Made by a program: the position numbers and the translations under genes. Below the pieces are notes generated by a model. It saw only the letters and a program-made list of their open reading frames with translations. It had not been told where the DNA came from and made no database searches. Of a DNA stretch of 64,000 bases, positions 45,411 through 54,280 are shown one piece after another; within the stretch, counting starts at the first letter, position 1; each line of letters starts with the position of its first letter. Source of the DNA: Amycolatopsis umgeniensis (lineage in GTDB: Bacteria; Actinomycetota; Actinomycetes; Mycobacteriales; Pseudonocardiaceae); NCBI RefSeq assembly GCF_014205155.1, contig NZ_JACHMX010000001.1, forward strand, positions 3,100,001 through 3,164,000, in the 5' to 3' direction.

Positions 45411-46187
45411 TCAGGAACCGAAGCGCCGGTGCCGCCACGCGTAATCGCGCATCGCGCGGAGAAAATCGACCCGGCGGAACGCGGGCCAATACGCTTCGGT
45501 GAACCAGAATTCCGAATGCGCCGATTGCCAGAGCAGAAATCCGGAAAGCCGCTGCTCACCCGAGGTGCGGATAATCAGATCCGGATCGGGCTGGCCCGAG
45601 GTGTACATGTGTTCGGAAATGTGGTCGACGTCCAGGATCTTCGCGAGTTCGCGGATCGAGGTGCCCTCGTCGGCGTGCTGGAGCAGGAGTTTGCGGACCG
45701 CGTCGGCGATCTCCTGACGCCCTCCGTAACCGACCGCGACGTTGACCTCCATCCCGGAGCGCCCCTCAGTGCGCTCCGCGGCCGCGCTGAGGGCCTTCGC
45801 GACCTCCGGCGGCAGCAGGTCAAGGGCTCCCACGATGCGGAGCCGCCAAGGCGTGTGCGGCGCGGCGAGCTCGTCGGTGACGTCGGTGATGATCTTCAGC
45901 AACGGGGTGAGCTCCTCGGCCGCGCGGCCGAGGTTGTCGGTCGAGAGCAGCCACATGGTGACGACCTCGACGTCGGCCTCGTTGCACCAGCTCAGGAAGT
46001 CGGTGATCTTCTTGGCGCCGGCGCGGTGGCCGTCGGCGACGTCGGTGAAGCCCGCTTCGCGCGCCCAGCGGCGATTCCCGTCCAGCATGATGGCGATGTG
46101 GCGTGGATGGCGCCCCTTGGCCTGCTGGATCAGGCGCCTGCCGTAGGCGCTGTACACGACGTCTGACAAGAAGGACCGAAGACTCAC
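45411..46187 (-). CDS. cis-prenyltransferase, short-chain type (Rv1086-like)
   Basis: 258-aa isoprenyl diphosphate synthase of the UPP synthase family. Motifs: HIAIMLDGNRRWAREAG (catalytic Asp), WLLSTDNLGRAAEEL, NVAVGYGGRQEIADAV and the signature DLIIRTSGEQRLSGFLLWQS with EFWF after it. Synteny with hlyIII and a YyaL gene suggests the Z,E-farnesyl diphosphate synthase that starts decaprenyl phosphate synthesis in mycobacteria, rather than the long-chain enzyme. GTG at 46187. It is divergent from hlyIII. Confidence 0.9.
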   Translation of the reverse strand: MSLRSFLSDVVYSAYGRRLIQQAKGRHPRHIAIMLDGNRRWAREAGFTDVADGHRAGAKKITDFLSWCNEADVEVVTMWLLSTDNLGRAAEELTPLLKIITDVTDELAAPHTPWRLRIVGALDLLPPEVAKALSAAAERTEGRSGMEVNVAVGYGGRQEIADAVRKLLLQHADEGTSIRELAKILDVDHISEHMYTSGQPDPDLIIRTSGEQRLSGFLLWQSAHSEFWFTEAYWPAFRRVDFLRAMRDYAWRHRRFGS

Positions 46188-46273
46188 GCCAGTGGAGAGT
46201 AGTCACCTCTCGAGCCCTAGTGGGACGCGCCACGGAGACTGGCAAAAAACCTACGGTGCCGTAACCTGGGAGA

Positions 46274-46960
46274 GTGAGCGTAGAGACCGAACCCCAGCCG
46301 TCCGGCCCCACGCCCTTGGTGGACACGCGTCCTCGCTTGCGGGGCCACCTCCACTTCTGGTCCTTCTTCGGCGCTCTCGCCGGAGCCGCGGCTCTGATCA
46401 GTCTCGCCGCCTCCACCGTGTCCCCTATCGCCGCTTTGTCCACTTCGGTCTACGGCTTGACCGTGCTCGGTGTCTTCGGCGTCAGCGCTCTCTATCACCG
46501 TCGCTTGTGGAGCCCGCGAGCATACGAATGGATGAAGCGCGCCGACCATTCGATGATCTTCCTGTTCATCGCCGGCACTTACACGCCGTTCACCCTTCTG
46601 GCGATGTCCAAGCCGAACGGGTACATCGTGCTGGCGATCGTGTGGGGCGGCGCGATCGGCGGCGTCACCCTGAAGATGCTGTGGCCGAACGCGCCGCGCT
46701 GGCTGGGCGTGCCGATCTACATCGCACTGGGCTGGGTCGCGGTCTTCGTCCTGCCCGAACTGGGCGCGCACGCCGGTATCCCGGCGCTCGTACTGCTCTG
46801 CGTCGGCGGGCTGTTCTACACGCTGGGCGCGGTGTTCTACGCCGTCAAGTGGCCGAACCACTTCCCGGACACCTTCGGCTATCACGAGTACTTCCACGCC
46901 TGCACCGTGCTGGCGGCGGTGTCCCACTACGTCGCGATCTGGCTGGCCATGTACGCCTGA
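46274..46960 (+). CDS. Haemolysin III/PAQR-family membrane protein
   Basis: 228-aa seven-helix protein. HFWSFFGALAGAAALISLAA, GVFGVSALYHRRLW (metal His), MKRADHSMIFLFIAGTYTPF and EYFHACTVLAAVSHYVAIWL are the conserved PAQR segments, whose His and Asp residues form a zinc-dependent hydrolase-like site in relatives. The name haemolysin is historical; the real role here is unknown. GTG at 46274. Confidence 0.92.
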   Translation: MSVETEPQPSGPTPLVDTRPRLRGHLHFWSFFGALAGAAALISLAASTVSPIAALSTSVYGLTVLGVFGVSALYHRRLWSPRAYEWMKRADHSMIFLFIAGTYTPFTLLAMSKPNGYIVLAIVWGGAIGGVTLKMLWPNAPRWLGVPIYIALGWVAVFVLPELGAHAGIPALVLLCVGGLFYTLGAVFYAVKWPNHFPDTFGYHEYFHACTVLAAVSHYVAIWLAMYA

Positions 46961-46983
46961 CACCTCGCCAGTAGGGTGAGGTG

Positions 46984-47418
46984 ATGGGGACGATCAGGCA
47001 GGTCCAAATCACTTTCGACTGCGCGTCGCCCGAGCGCGTCGCCAGGTTCTGGTGCGAGGTGCTGGGTTACGTCGTACCGCCGCCTCCGGAGGGCTTCGCG
47101 AGCTGGGACGAGCACAACGCCTCGCTGCCGCCGGAGGATCGGGACAAGGGTTTCGTCTGCAGTGATCCCACCGGCGTGGGTCCGCGGATGTACTTCCAGC
47201 GCGTTCCCGAGGGCAAGGTCGTCAAGAACCGGGTGCATCTGTGTGTACGGGTCGGCACCGGGCTCGTGGGCGATGAACGCCTCGCCGCCCTCGAAGCCGA
47301 GCGCGACCGGTTGATCCCGCTCGGCGCGGTCTGCGAGCGAGTGATGCTCGCCGACGAGGAGAACGAGTCCTGCATCGTCATGCAGGACATCGAGGGCAAC
47401 GAGTTCTGTCTCGACTGA
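46984..47418 (+). CDS. VOC-family protein (glyoxalase-like)
   Basis: 144-aa vicinal-oxygen-chelate-fold protein: VQITFDCASPERVARFWCEV, LGYVVPPPPEGF, YFQRVPEGKVVKNRVHLCVR and VMQDIEGNEFCLD, the last being the typical C-terminal Glu strand. ATG at 46984 preceded by GGTGAGG; a GTG directly before it would add one residue. The enzyme activity cannot be told. Confidence 0.88.
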   Translation: MGTIRQVQITFDCASPERVARFWCEVLGYVVPPPPEGFASWDEHNASLPPEDRDKGFVCSDPTGVGPRMYFQRVPEGKVVKNRVHLCVRVGTGLVGDERLAALEAERDRLIPLGAVCERVMLADEENESCIVMQDIEGNEFCLD

Positions 47419-47424
47419 GCGGTT

Positions 47425-48954
47425 TCAGATCCCCAGCGCGTGGGTGAAGACGTTCCGCGGATCCCACCGCGCCTTCACCTGCCGCAGGCGCGGGTAGTTC
47501 CCCTGGTAGTACAGCGTCTGCCAGGGCACACCGGACGTGTTCCACACCGGATCGGCCAGGTCGACGTCGGGATAGTTGATGTAGGAACCGTCGTCCACGG
47601 GCACGCCACCGGTCGACGAATAGACGTCACGGTAGAACTCCCGCACCCAAGCCAGGTTCGCCGCGTCGTCGGACGGCTCCAGCCAGAGTGAGCTGTACAC
47701 CGCCTTCATGATCGCCCCGCGCTGCGCGATCGCGGTCGCCTCGGGTGCGACGGCGCCGACCTGACCGCCGTAACCGATGAGCTGAATCCCGCCCTGGACC
47801 GTGGTCTCCTCTCGCAGATGCCGATGAATCGTCGCGACCTGAGCCGGGCTGAACGACCGGTGCAGGTACGCGGCCTTGATCTTGTACCTGCGCGTCGCCA
47901 CATCGCCGGGTTGCCCGAGGCCGGGCCAGGTCGTCACGTGCGACCACGGCGCCTCGTACCGGTAGGTGTACGCGGGCTCCACGCCGAGACCGGTGACGAG
48001 ATCCGTCACCAGCCGATCCACGCCGGGGAGGTCGGCGTCGGCCTGGACGGTCAGTTCGAAGCTGCCGGTTCCGCGCGGCTTCAGGTCGAGGATCGGATAC
48101 AGACCGGCGTTCGGCGAGCCGGGGGCGCTGTTGCGTTCCATCCAGGTGCCGAAGTTCCGCAACACCCGGGTCAACGCCTGATCGTCCCAGGTCCAGACGG
48201 CCAAGCAGGTCAGCATCGCCCGTGGTTGCGGCGGCAGCAGACGGGCGGGATCGGTGCCGTCGGCGCCGGGTGTGCGGAGCCAGTAGCGCGTCACGACGCC
48301 GAAGTTGCCTCCGCCGCCACCGGTGTGCGCCCACCACAGGTCTTCGTTCTGCTCGCGCGACGCGACGACCGCGCGCACGCCCGCCCGATCCGCCACCACG
48401 ACCTCGACGGCTTCCAGGTGATCGACCACCGCGCCGTACCGCCGCGACAGCGGGCCGTATCCGCCGCCCGCGATATGCCCGCCCGCGCCGACTTCCGGGC
48501 AGCCGCCCGCCGGGATCGTCACGCCCCAGCCGCGGCCGAGGGTTTTGTAGACCTGCCCGAGGGTCGCGCCGGGCTCGACGAAGAACGCGCGCCGCACGGG
48601 GTCGAAACCGACGGCGTCCAACCGCGACAGATCGATCAGCGTCCGCGCCGCCGGATCGGCGGTGAAGTTCTCGAAGCAGTGCCCGCCGCTGCGGACAGCG
48701 ACCCGACGCCCCGCGCGGACGGCGTCCGAGACCGCGCGCACGACCTGTCCTGTCGATCCGGCCAGGCGGACTTCGTCGGGGTTGCCGACGAACCGGAAGT
48801 TGTTGGCACGCACCAAACCGTCGTAGCGCGGATCGCCGCGGCGGATCGTCAGCGGACCGGACTCCACCGCTTCGGCGGCTCCCGCCAGGATGATGGTCGC
48901 TCCGACGGCGGCCGCGCCGGCCAGCACTCCGCGTCTGCTCCACTCGTTTCCCAT
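47425..48954 (-). CDS. Tat-exported FAD oxidase with bicovalent flavin (BBE type)
   Basis: 509-aa secreted VAO-family oxidase. The N-terminus MGNEWSRRGVLAGAAAVGA is a twin-arginine signal. The FAD-binding PCMH domain contains RVAVRSGGHCFEN, where His92 is the usual 8-alpha linkage site, and VTIPAGGCPEVGAGGHIAGG, where Cys152 is the position of the second, 6-S-cysteinyl bond in BBE-like enzymes. The C-terminal BBE domain ends YYQGNYPRLRQVKARWDPRN. Relatives oxidise sugars or secondary metabolites; the substrate is unknown. ATG at 48954. Confidence 0.92.
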   Translation of the reverse strand: MGNEWSRRGVLAGAAAVGATIILAGAAEAVESGPLTIRRGDPRYDGLVRANNFRFVGNPDEVRLAGSTGQVVRAVSDAVRAGRRVAVRSGGHCFENFTADPAARTLIDLSRLDAVGFDPVRRAFFVEPGATLGQVYKTLGRGWGVTIPAGGCPEVGAGGHIAGGGYGPLSRRYGAVVDHLEAVEVVVADRAGVRAVVASREQNEDLWWAHTGGGGGNFGVVTRYWLRTPGADGTDPARLLPPQPRAMLTCLAVWTWDDQALTRVLRNFGTWMERNSAPGSPNAGLYPILDLKPRGTGSFELTVQADADLPGVDRLVTDLVTGLGVEPAYTYRYEAPWSHVTTWPGLGQPGDVATRRYKIKAAYLHRSFSPAQVATIHRHLREETTVQGGIQLIGYGGQVGAVAPEATAIAQRGAIMKAVYSSLWLEPSDDAANLAWVREFYRDVYSSTGGVPVDDGSYINYPDVDLADPVWNTSGVPWQTLYYQGNYPRLRQVKARWDPRNVFTHALGI

Positions 48955-49106
48955 GACGTCCAGCGTCGCGGGATCGGCGGCGGGGCGCGTCAGCCGGACG
49001 CAGGGGACGAAGGCGGAAACAGCGGGTCAGCCAGAGGTACGGCGCGATCAACCGTTCGGCTGGGTGAGTCGTGAGTCCGGCCTCGTGACGTCGTCTCGGT
49101 GAACTC

Positions 49107-49270
49107 GCGGAGCTCGTGCTGGATGCTGGTGTGGGCGAGCGGCATGACCTTGATCAACGGAAGATCGGGGACGTTGAGTTTCCTCAAGCCTCCGTTGATC
49201 AAGGCCTGAGACCAAAGCGCCCCACGACGATGAAGGATTCAGGACACTCGACGTCCCAATTCCTTCATCG
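49107..49270. repeat. Composite intergenic repeat, modules A and B
   Basis: Part of the 620-base gap before the PPOX gene. ggcatgaccttgatcaacgg..tccgttgatcaaggcctgag (49141-49210, with perfect arms CCTTGATCAACGGA at 49148-49161 and TCCGTTGATCAAGG at 49191-49204) is followed by CGATGAAGGATTCAGGAC (49228-49245) pairing with 49253-49270 with three mismatches. The order and spacing match 22033-22164. The preceding ggagctcgtgctgg phrase matches 34366. Confidence 0.7.
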
Positions 49271-49291
49271 TCGACTCCGACGCCCGTGATC

Positions 49292-49392
49292 AGACGGACG
49301 ACATTCGGCGACGGTAAAGCCCCACCGCGAGTCGTCCGTCTAGTCACGCGTGTCGTCCACCCAGTCACGTGTGTCGTCCCACCGGTCACGCG
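49292..49392. repeat. Inverted repeat and tandem 21-mers upstream of PPOX gene
   Basis: AGACGGACGAC (49292-49302) is perfectly inverted at 49331-49341. It is followed at once by two 21-base tandem copies, AGTCACGCGTGTCGTCCACCC (one base short here as AGTCACGCGTGTCGTCCACC) at 49342 and AGTCACGTGTGTCGTCCCAC at 49363, and a partial third copy (GGTCACGCG) at 49384. The stretch 49393-49562 shows nothing else except a GAGGAG at 49481. It could be a cluster of regulator half-sites. Confidence 0.5.
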
Positions 49393-49574
49393 AAATCGCC
49401 GACCGTCGGCACCTGAGACACGGTTGGCTCTACCCCGAATCCCCACACTCATGACCACCTGTACAGCCCAGGGCAGTCGCGAGGAGCGTGACCAGGATGG
49501 ACACACGCGTGTTCCCTCTGGCACAAGAAAGTGCCTTCTTCCGCGTGTCCACCGCGAGAGCCATGATCGCCACC

Positions 49575-49946
49575 ATGGCCAAGAACGCACCGCCCCGCGC
49601 ACTCGACGACGCCGCCCTAAGCGACCTCATCGCCGAGCACACCTTCGGCGCCCTCGCGACCGTCAAGCGCGACGGCCGTCCGCATCTCTCCACGGTCGTC
49701 TACGACTGGGATCCCGAAACCCGCGTGATCCGGATCAGCACGACCGAAGACCGGCTCAAGGTCAAACATGTTCGAAACAACCCCACCGTCTCCCTTTACG
49801 TCTCGAGCGCCGATCACTGGAAATTCGCCGTCGCGGAAGGAAAAGCGGAACTCTCCGAAGTCACCCGGACACCCGACGACGGCGACAGGCTCTACATCAC
49901 CCTTCGAATCGAGAAACTCTATGGAACAGCCCTCGACATCGCTTAA
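49575..49946 (+). CDS. PPOX-class F420-dependent oxidoreductase
   Basis: 123-aa split-barrel flavin/deazaflavin protein. LSDLIAEHTFGALATVKRDG, RPHLSTVVYDWDPETRVIRI, STTEDRLKVKHVRNNPTVSL and the end YITLRIEKLYG are the pattern of the actinobacterial F420-binding PPOX family, which reduces or protects small molecules. The start is uncertain: ATG 49575 fits the family best; ATG 49563 or ATG 49497, the latter 10 bases after GAGGAG, are in frame and would extend it. It may share a transcript with the K+ channel 38 bases downstream. Confidence 0.83.
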   Translation: MAKNAPPRALDDAALSDLIAEHTFGALATVKRDGRPHLSTVVYDWDPETRVIRISTTEDRLKVKHVRNNPTVSLYVSSADHWKFAVAEGKAELSEVTRTPDDGDRLYITLRIEKLYGTALDIA

Positions 49947-49984
49947 CGTACGCACCTGGAAAAGGCCAGGTGAGGAGACGCCCG

Positions 49985-50731
49985 ATGTGGGAAAAGCGGA
50001 TGGAGTGGCCGCTCAACGCCGCCGCCGTACTGTTCCTGGCCGCCTACGCGTGGCCGATCCTCCAACCCTCGCTCGGGCACACCGGGAGAGTCTGGTGCGA
50101 GGTGGTCACCTGGCTCTCCTGGGCGGTCTTCGCCATGGACTACGGCATCCGTCTCAAGCACGCCAAGGACAAACGGGACTTCCTGAAGAACAACATCTTC
50201 GACCTGCTGATCATCGTGCTCCCGCTGATCCGGCAGCTGCGCCTGCTGCGGCTGGTGACCGTGCTCAACGTCCTCAACCGCAACGCCGGCCTCTCGCTGC
50301 GCGGCCGCGTCGTGATCTACACGGTGGGCGCGACGGCGCTCATCGTGTTCTGTTCGGCACTCGCCGTACTCGACGCCGAACGCGCCTCGCCGGACGCGCC
50401 GATCACCGACTTCCCGGACGCGGTGTGGTGGTCGATCACGACGATCACCACGGTCGGCTATGGCGACCGCTACCCCATCAGCGGCACCGGCCGCGTCGTC
50501 GCGGTCGGGTTGATGGTGGCCGGGATCGCCCTCCTCGGCGTGGTCACCGCGACGCTGGCGTCGTGGCTGATCCGCCGGGTGACCGAAGCCGACGAGAGCG
50601 CGCAGGCCGTCACTCGCGAGCACCTCGACGAGCTGACCCGCGAGGTCAAGGCGTTGCGGGCCGAGCTCGCCGAGCAGCGTGCCGAGCTCAGTCCCGCAGC
50701 ATCGGAGCCGCTAGGTACTTCTCGGGGATAG
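49985..50731 (+). CDS. Voltage-gated-type potassium channel subunit
   Basis: 248-aa six-helix channel. S1-S3 lie at residues ~8-80. A modest S4 (LPLIRQLRLLRLVTVLNVLN) carries spaced arginines. The pore loop has the selectivity filter TTVGYGD (residues ~156-162) in VWWSITTITTVGYGDRYPIS. A C-terminal coiled coil (VTREHLDELTREVKALRAEL) probably helps tetramer assembly. ATG at 49985 with GGTGAGGAG upstream. The 3' end overlaps the convergent acyl-CoA oxidase-like gene by 44 bases. Confidence 0.92.
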   Translation: MWEKRMEWPLNAAAVLFLAAYAWPILQPSLGHTGRVWCEVVTWLSWAVFAMDYGIRLKHAKDKRDFLKNNIFDLLIIVLPLIRQLRLLRLVTVLNVLNRNAGLSLRGRVVIYTVGATALIVFCSALAVLDAERASPDAPITDFPDAVWWSITTITTVGYGDRYPISGTGRVVAVGLMVAGIALLGVVTATLASWLIRRVTEADESAQAVTREHLDELTREVKALRAELAEQRAELSPAASEPLGTSRG

Positions 50732-52574
50732 CGAAGGCGTCCACGAGCGTCCGCGCGTGCGGGCGCAGGTCGGCGCACAGCGCGTTCACCGCGGCGGTGA
50801 CGGCCTTCGAGCGCCCCGAAGTCAGGCGTCCGTGTTCGAGGAACCAGCCGCGATCCGCCTCGATGTTCGCGAGCGCGTAGAGGTCGCAGACGCGCTCGAG
50901 CAGCTCTCGCGCCTCCGCGTCGGCGCAGCGCTCGATCGCGCCGATGAACGCCTCCAGGACCACGCGATCGACGTGCGCTCGCCCGGCACGCAGCACGTGA
51001 TCCTGCGCGTCGTTGAAGACGCCGAAAGGATCCGACGCGGCCTTACGCAGACGCTGCGCGACACCGCCGAGTACGTGCTCTTCGCGGTCTTCGAACAGCT
51101 TCAGATGCCATTCACGCGAGTACAGCACGTCGCTGTCGTCGGCGTCGGTGAGCCGTTCGACGACCTTGCGCGCCGACGTCCGTTCGATCACGGCCTCGAC
51201 GAACTGCTCCGCCACGAACCGGGCGGTCGCGAGCGGGCTGAGGTCCTCGAAATGGTCCTTGTAGCTGGTCAGCAGGCCCTTCGCGACGAGCTGCAGCAGC
51301 ACGGTGTTGTCGCCCTCGAACGTGGTGAAGACGTCCGTGTCGGCCTTCAGCCCGGCGAGCAGGTTCTCCGAGAGGTAGCCGGAGCCGCCGCACGCCTCGC
51401 GAGCTGTCTGGATGGTGGCCGTCGCGTGCCAGGTCGAGACGGCCTTGATCCCGGCGGCTCGCGATTCCAGCTCTCGCTGCTCTTCCTCCGGCGCGTCCTC
51501 GGCGATGTCGTGCAGCGTCGCGACGAGCGCTTCCTGCGCGAAGTGCAGCGCGTACGACGTCGCCAGCGCGGGCAGCAGTTTCCGCTGGTGGGCGCGATAA
51601 TCGAGGATCACGACCTCGTCGCCCTCGGACCGCGCGAACTGCCGTCGCTGCTCGGCGTACCGGACGGCCAAGGCCAGCGCGCGCTTCGTCGCGCTGCCGG
51701 CACTGCCCGCGACGCTGACCCGGCCGCGGATGAGCGTGCCGAGCATCGTGAAGAACCGGCGGCCGTCGCTTTCGATCGGGCTCGTGTACGTGCCGTCCTC
51801 GGCGACATCACCGAATCGGTTGAGCAGCGCCTCGCGCGGAACCCTCACCTGGTTGAAGGTGAGCCGCCCGTTGTCGACACCGTTGAGACCGGCCTTGCGC
51901 CCGCAGTCCTCGATCTCGACGCCGCTCACGCCCTCACCGCGGATCGGCACCACGAACGCGTGCACGCCACGCGATTCACCGCCGGTGATCAGCTGCGCGA
52001 ACACGACCGCGAGTTCGCCGTCGCGGGCGGCGTTGCCGATGTACTCCTTCATCGCGCTCCGGTCCGGCGTGTGCACGACGAATTCGCGCGTGGCCGGGTC
52101 GTAGGTCGCGGTGGTGCGCAGGTGCTGGACGTCCGAGCCGTGACCGTGCTCGGTCATCGCGAAACAGCCCAGCAGGTCCAAGTCCTTGATCTTGCGCAGG
52201 TAGCGCTCGTGGTGGCGTTCGGTGCCGAGCAACTGCACCGCGCCGCCGAACAGGCCCCATTGGACACCCGCCTTGACCATCAGCGAGAGGTCGCCGAACC
52301 CCAGCATCTCGAACGACATCACCGAACCGCCGACGTCGCCGCCACCTCCGTGCGCCGGGTCGAAGCCGAGCCCGGGCCGGTCGGTGCGGGCGAGCAGGCG
52401 CAGCCATTCGAGGACCTGGGCTCGGTGCGCCTCGACGTCGAGGTCGACGGGGTCCTTGAAGTCCTCCGCCGCCATCTGCGCGCGCACCGCGCGTCGGAGC
52501 TCGGCCCACCGTCCATCGAGGACGGTGGTCAGCGCGTCCGGGTCGATCTTCGCGGGAAGTCCTGGTGTGTCCAC
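50688..52574 (-). CDS. Acyl-CoA dehydrogenase/oxidase family protein
   Basis: 628-aa flavoprotein of the acyl-CoA oxidase-like branch. LLGCFAMTEHGHGSDVQHLR and ATREFVVHTPDRSAMKEYIG are the conserved substrate/FAD segments; REACGGSGYLSENLLAGLKA and DTDVFTTFEGDNTVLLQLVA match the region of the oxidase catalytic base. A long helical C-terminal domain replaces the short one of ordinary dehydrogenases, so beta-oxidation of long or unusual acyl chains is likely. GTG at 52574 with GGAGGA just upstream. Its 5' side faces a gene remnant. Confidence 0.9.
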   Translation of the reverse strand: MDTPGLPAKIDPDALTTVLDGRWAELRRAVRAQMAAEDFKDPVDLDVEAHRAQVLEWLRLLARTDRPGLGFDPAHGGGGDVGGSVMSFEMLGFGDLSLMVKAGVQWGLFGGAVQLLGTERHHERYLRKIKDLDLLGCFAMTEHGHGSDVQHLRTTATYDPATREFVVHTPDRSAMKEYIGNAARDGELAVVFAQLITGGESRGVHAFVVPIRGEGVSGVEIEDCGRKAGLNGVDNGRLTFNQVRVPREALLNRFGDVAEDGTYTSPIESDGRRFFTMLGTLIRGRVSVAGSAGSATKRALALAVRYAEQRRQFARSEGDEVVILDYRAHQRKLLPALATSYALHFAQEALVATLHDIAEDAPEEEQRELESRAAGIKAVSTWHATATIQTAREACGGSGYLSENLLAGLKADTDVFTTFEGDNTVLLQLVAKGLLTSYKDHFEDLSPLATARFVAEQFVEAVIERTSARKVVERLTDADDSDVLYSREWHLKLFEDREEHVLGGVAQRLRKAASDPFGVFNDAQDHVLRAGRAHVDRVVLEAFIGAIERCADAEARELLERVCDLYALANIEADRGWFLEHGRLTSGRSKAVTAAVNALCADLRPHARTLVDAFAIPEKYLAAPMLRD

Positions 52575-52639
52575 GATTCCTCCGATGCGGTGCGGTCTGC
52601 GCCCAGCCTGCCGCACCGCATCTGGGGGCGCAGCACGAA

Positions 52640-52792
52640 TCAGACCGGTTTCCCGTTGATCGTCGTCTTCTCGAACCGCAGGTCATCGACGTGTTCCAGG
52701 GTGTTCTCCGTGCTAGCGACGCCGTCGAAGCGGCAATCGCTCACCCGCGGCCCCCGAACGTGTGAGTTCGGCAACCCCCGGACGTCCGTCCG
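52640..52792 (-). pseudogene. Remnant of a GH28/right-handed beta-helix protein (C-terminus)
   Basis: A frame with no start codon of its own, bounded upstream by TGA (52793-52795) and ending in TGA at 52640. It reads VRGLPNSHVRGPRVSDCRFD, GVASTENTLEHVDDLRFEKT, TINGKPV. Repeating VxxCxF/GV..VxDLxF..xxINGK is the cadence of the last beta-helix turns of polygalacturonase-like (GH28) proteins, which often end in VNGKxV. Only about 50 codons remain. It was identified by eye, so moderate confidence. Confidence 0.45.
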
Positions 52793-52823
52793 TCACGCAG
52801 TCCGCGACGACGATCTGGGGGCC

Positions 52824-53414
52824 TCAGGAAAGGTCCGGCCCCTGTGAGCGGAGATCGTCGACCTTGGTCATCGCCTCCCGGAGCTCGGCGAGCCAGGTGT
52901 CCGCGTGCTCGCCGACCAGGCGGACCGCCCACGCCAGCGCCTCGGACCGCGACCGCGCGACACCGGCGTCGACGAGCGTGTCGAGGACCAGGCGTTCGGG
53001 CTGCCGCAGCCTGGTCATGACCGGCGCCGAATGCGTGGTGAACAGATGCCTCGTGCCGCCGAGGCTCGCGCCCCAAGCGACCTTGCGCTGATACCGGTGC
53101 TCGGCCTGACGCGCGATCTCGATCCGGTCGTCGCGGGTCTCCTCGCGGAACCGGCTGATCCGGCCGTCCTCGGCCGCCGCGCGGGCGGCGTCGTCGGCGT
53201 AGTCACCGGTGAGCGGCTGGAGCTCGCCGACGATGACGATCTCTTCGCGATCCACCGTGACCTCGGGATCTCCGGTGAACCAGCCCTCCGGGAGCCGCCC
53301 GCCGAACCACGCGGCCGCGTCGTCCGCCGAGGGGATCTCCGCCTGCTGCCAGCCGCCCCGGCCCTTCCAACCACCGCGTCCCATATGTCTCGCCGCCCTG
53401 AAGTAGGTGTGCAT
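52824..53414 (-). CDS. Conserved hypothetical protein
   Basis: 196-aa cytoplasmic protein of a type common in actinobacteria. A Gly/Arg-rich start (MGRGGWKGRGGWQQAEIPSA) is followed by WFGGRLPEGWFTGDPEVTVD, a middle with DDRIEIARQAEHRYQRKVAW and a C-terminal helical part VMTRLRQPERLVLDTLVDAG, VARSRSEALAWAVRLVGEHA that resembles a ribbon-helix-helix/CopG-like fold. No function is established. ATG at 53414 with GGAGGCG upstream. Confidence 0.8.
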   Translation of the reverse strand: MHTYFRAARHMGRGGWKGRGGWQQAEIPSADDAAAWFGGRLPEGWFTGDPEVTVDREEIVIVGELQPLTGDYADDAARAAAEDGRISRFREETRDDRIEIARQAEHRYQRKVAWGASLGGTRHLFTTHSAPVMTRLRQPERLVLDTLVDAGVARSRSEALAWAVRLVGEHADTWLAELREAMTKVDDLRSQGPDLS

Positions 53415-53574
53415 GCTCGCCTCCGCGATTACATGATTACAACGCTACCGACGCTACGCTCGCAACGACCGTCATTCACGCGTGTTCTCCCGAGGCGAAA
53501 CCCGAGGCTGGCGTGACCAGCACGCCCCACGACGCCCTACCACTCACGACCCACCCGACCCAACGCTGACTGAG

Positions 53575-53627
53575 GTCGCGAAAGCCACTTTCGGGACACC
53601 AGACGTCGCGAAAGTGGCTTTCGCGAC
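53575..53627. repeat. 19-bp perfect hairpin in intergenic gap
   Basis: GTCGCGAAAGCCACTTTCG (53575-53593) pairs perfectly with 53609-53627 around a 15-base loop. In the same 370-base gap (53415-53788) the phrase aggcgaaacccgaggc occurs at about 53493 and again at 53714. Apart from these no signal or gene was seen between the hypothetical gene and the secreted protein gene. Confidence 0.6.
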
Positions 53628-53788
53628 ATCCACCGGCAGGCGGGAGTGTCCCGGGAAGAGAGTCGTGACGGACTCTTCGGGCTTCAGCGTTGCGACCGGC
53701 AGCGCTGAACGTCAGGCGAAACCCGAGGCAACCCGAAGACCTGCACGAACGTGTCACCTTCAGCAGCACCAGGGGAAAGGGGAACAGC

Positions 53789-54280
53789 ATGCTGAAGAAG
53801 GTCATGATCGGCGCTCTCGTGTTCGGAGCGGCTCAGCTGGCGGTGGTCGCGCCCGCCATGGCGACCACCGATCCCAGCTGGTACCTCGGCCCGAGCGAAC
53901 TCGGACCCGGCGAACAGATCTACGCCGAGACCAAGGCCGGGGCGGGTGGCTGCGTCCCGGACGGACCGGTGACCTCGCCGGGTCTCGCCGCGCCGATCGG
54001 GTGGACCATCGGCGGGAACTTCGGCAAGTACGGCGGGTTCGGGAACGTCGTGAAGACGCCGGGCAAGTACGTCGCGACGCTCACCTGCACCGACGGACGC
54101 AAGTCGACCCGGCCGTTCACGGTGACCGGAGTCCCGCCGACCAGCACCACAAAGCCGACCACCTCGACGAAGCCGCCGAAGTCCACGAAGGCCAAGCCGA
54201 AGGCGCAGGTCGCGGTGAAGCCGGTGGGCGCACCGCAGACCGGCGGAGGCGCTTTCGGTCCTATGTCCTGGGACTGGTGA
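53789..54280 (+). CDS. Secreted protein with Thr/Lys/Pro tail
   Basis: 163-aa exported protein. ATG at 53789 with AAAGGGG upstream; the signal peptide [20 protein letters not shown] ends near AMA/TTD. A single small domain ([20 protein letters not shown] to [10 protein letters not shown], with two Cys) looks like an Ig/PKD-type beta fold. A Thr/Pro/Lys-rich linker then leads to [17 protein letters not shown]. The PQTGG recalls cell-wall sorting signals, but there is no membrane helix after it, so sortase anchoring is unlikely. The function is unknown. The 3' end overlaps the convergent YyaL gene by 20 bases. Confidence 0.72.
   Translation: MLKKVMIGALVFGAAQLAVVAPAMATTDPSWYLGPSELGPGEQIYAETKAGAGGCVPDGPVTSPGLAAPIGWTIGGNFGKYGGFGNVVKTPGKYVATLTCTDGRKSTRPFTVTGVPPTSTTKPTTSTKPPKSTKAKPKAQVAVKPVGAPQTGGGAFGPMSWDW

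Noticed and set aside
54230..54280. LPXTG-type sortase anchor in the secreted protein
   Set aside because: PQTGGG is followed by only about ten residues with no membrane helix or basic tail.
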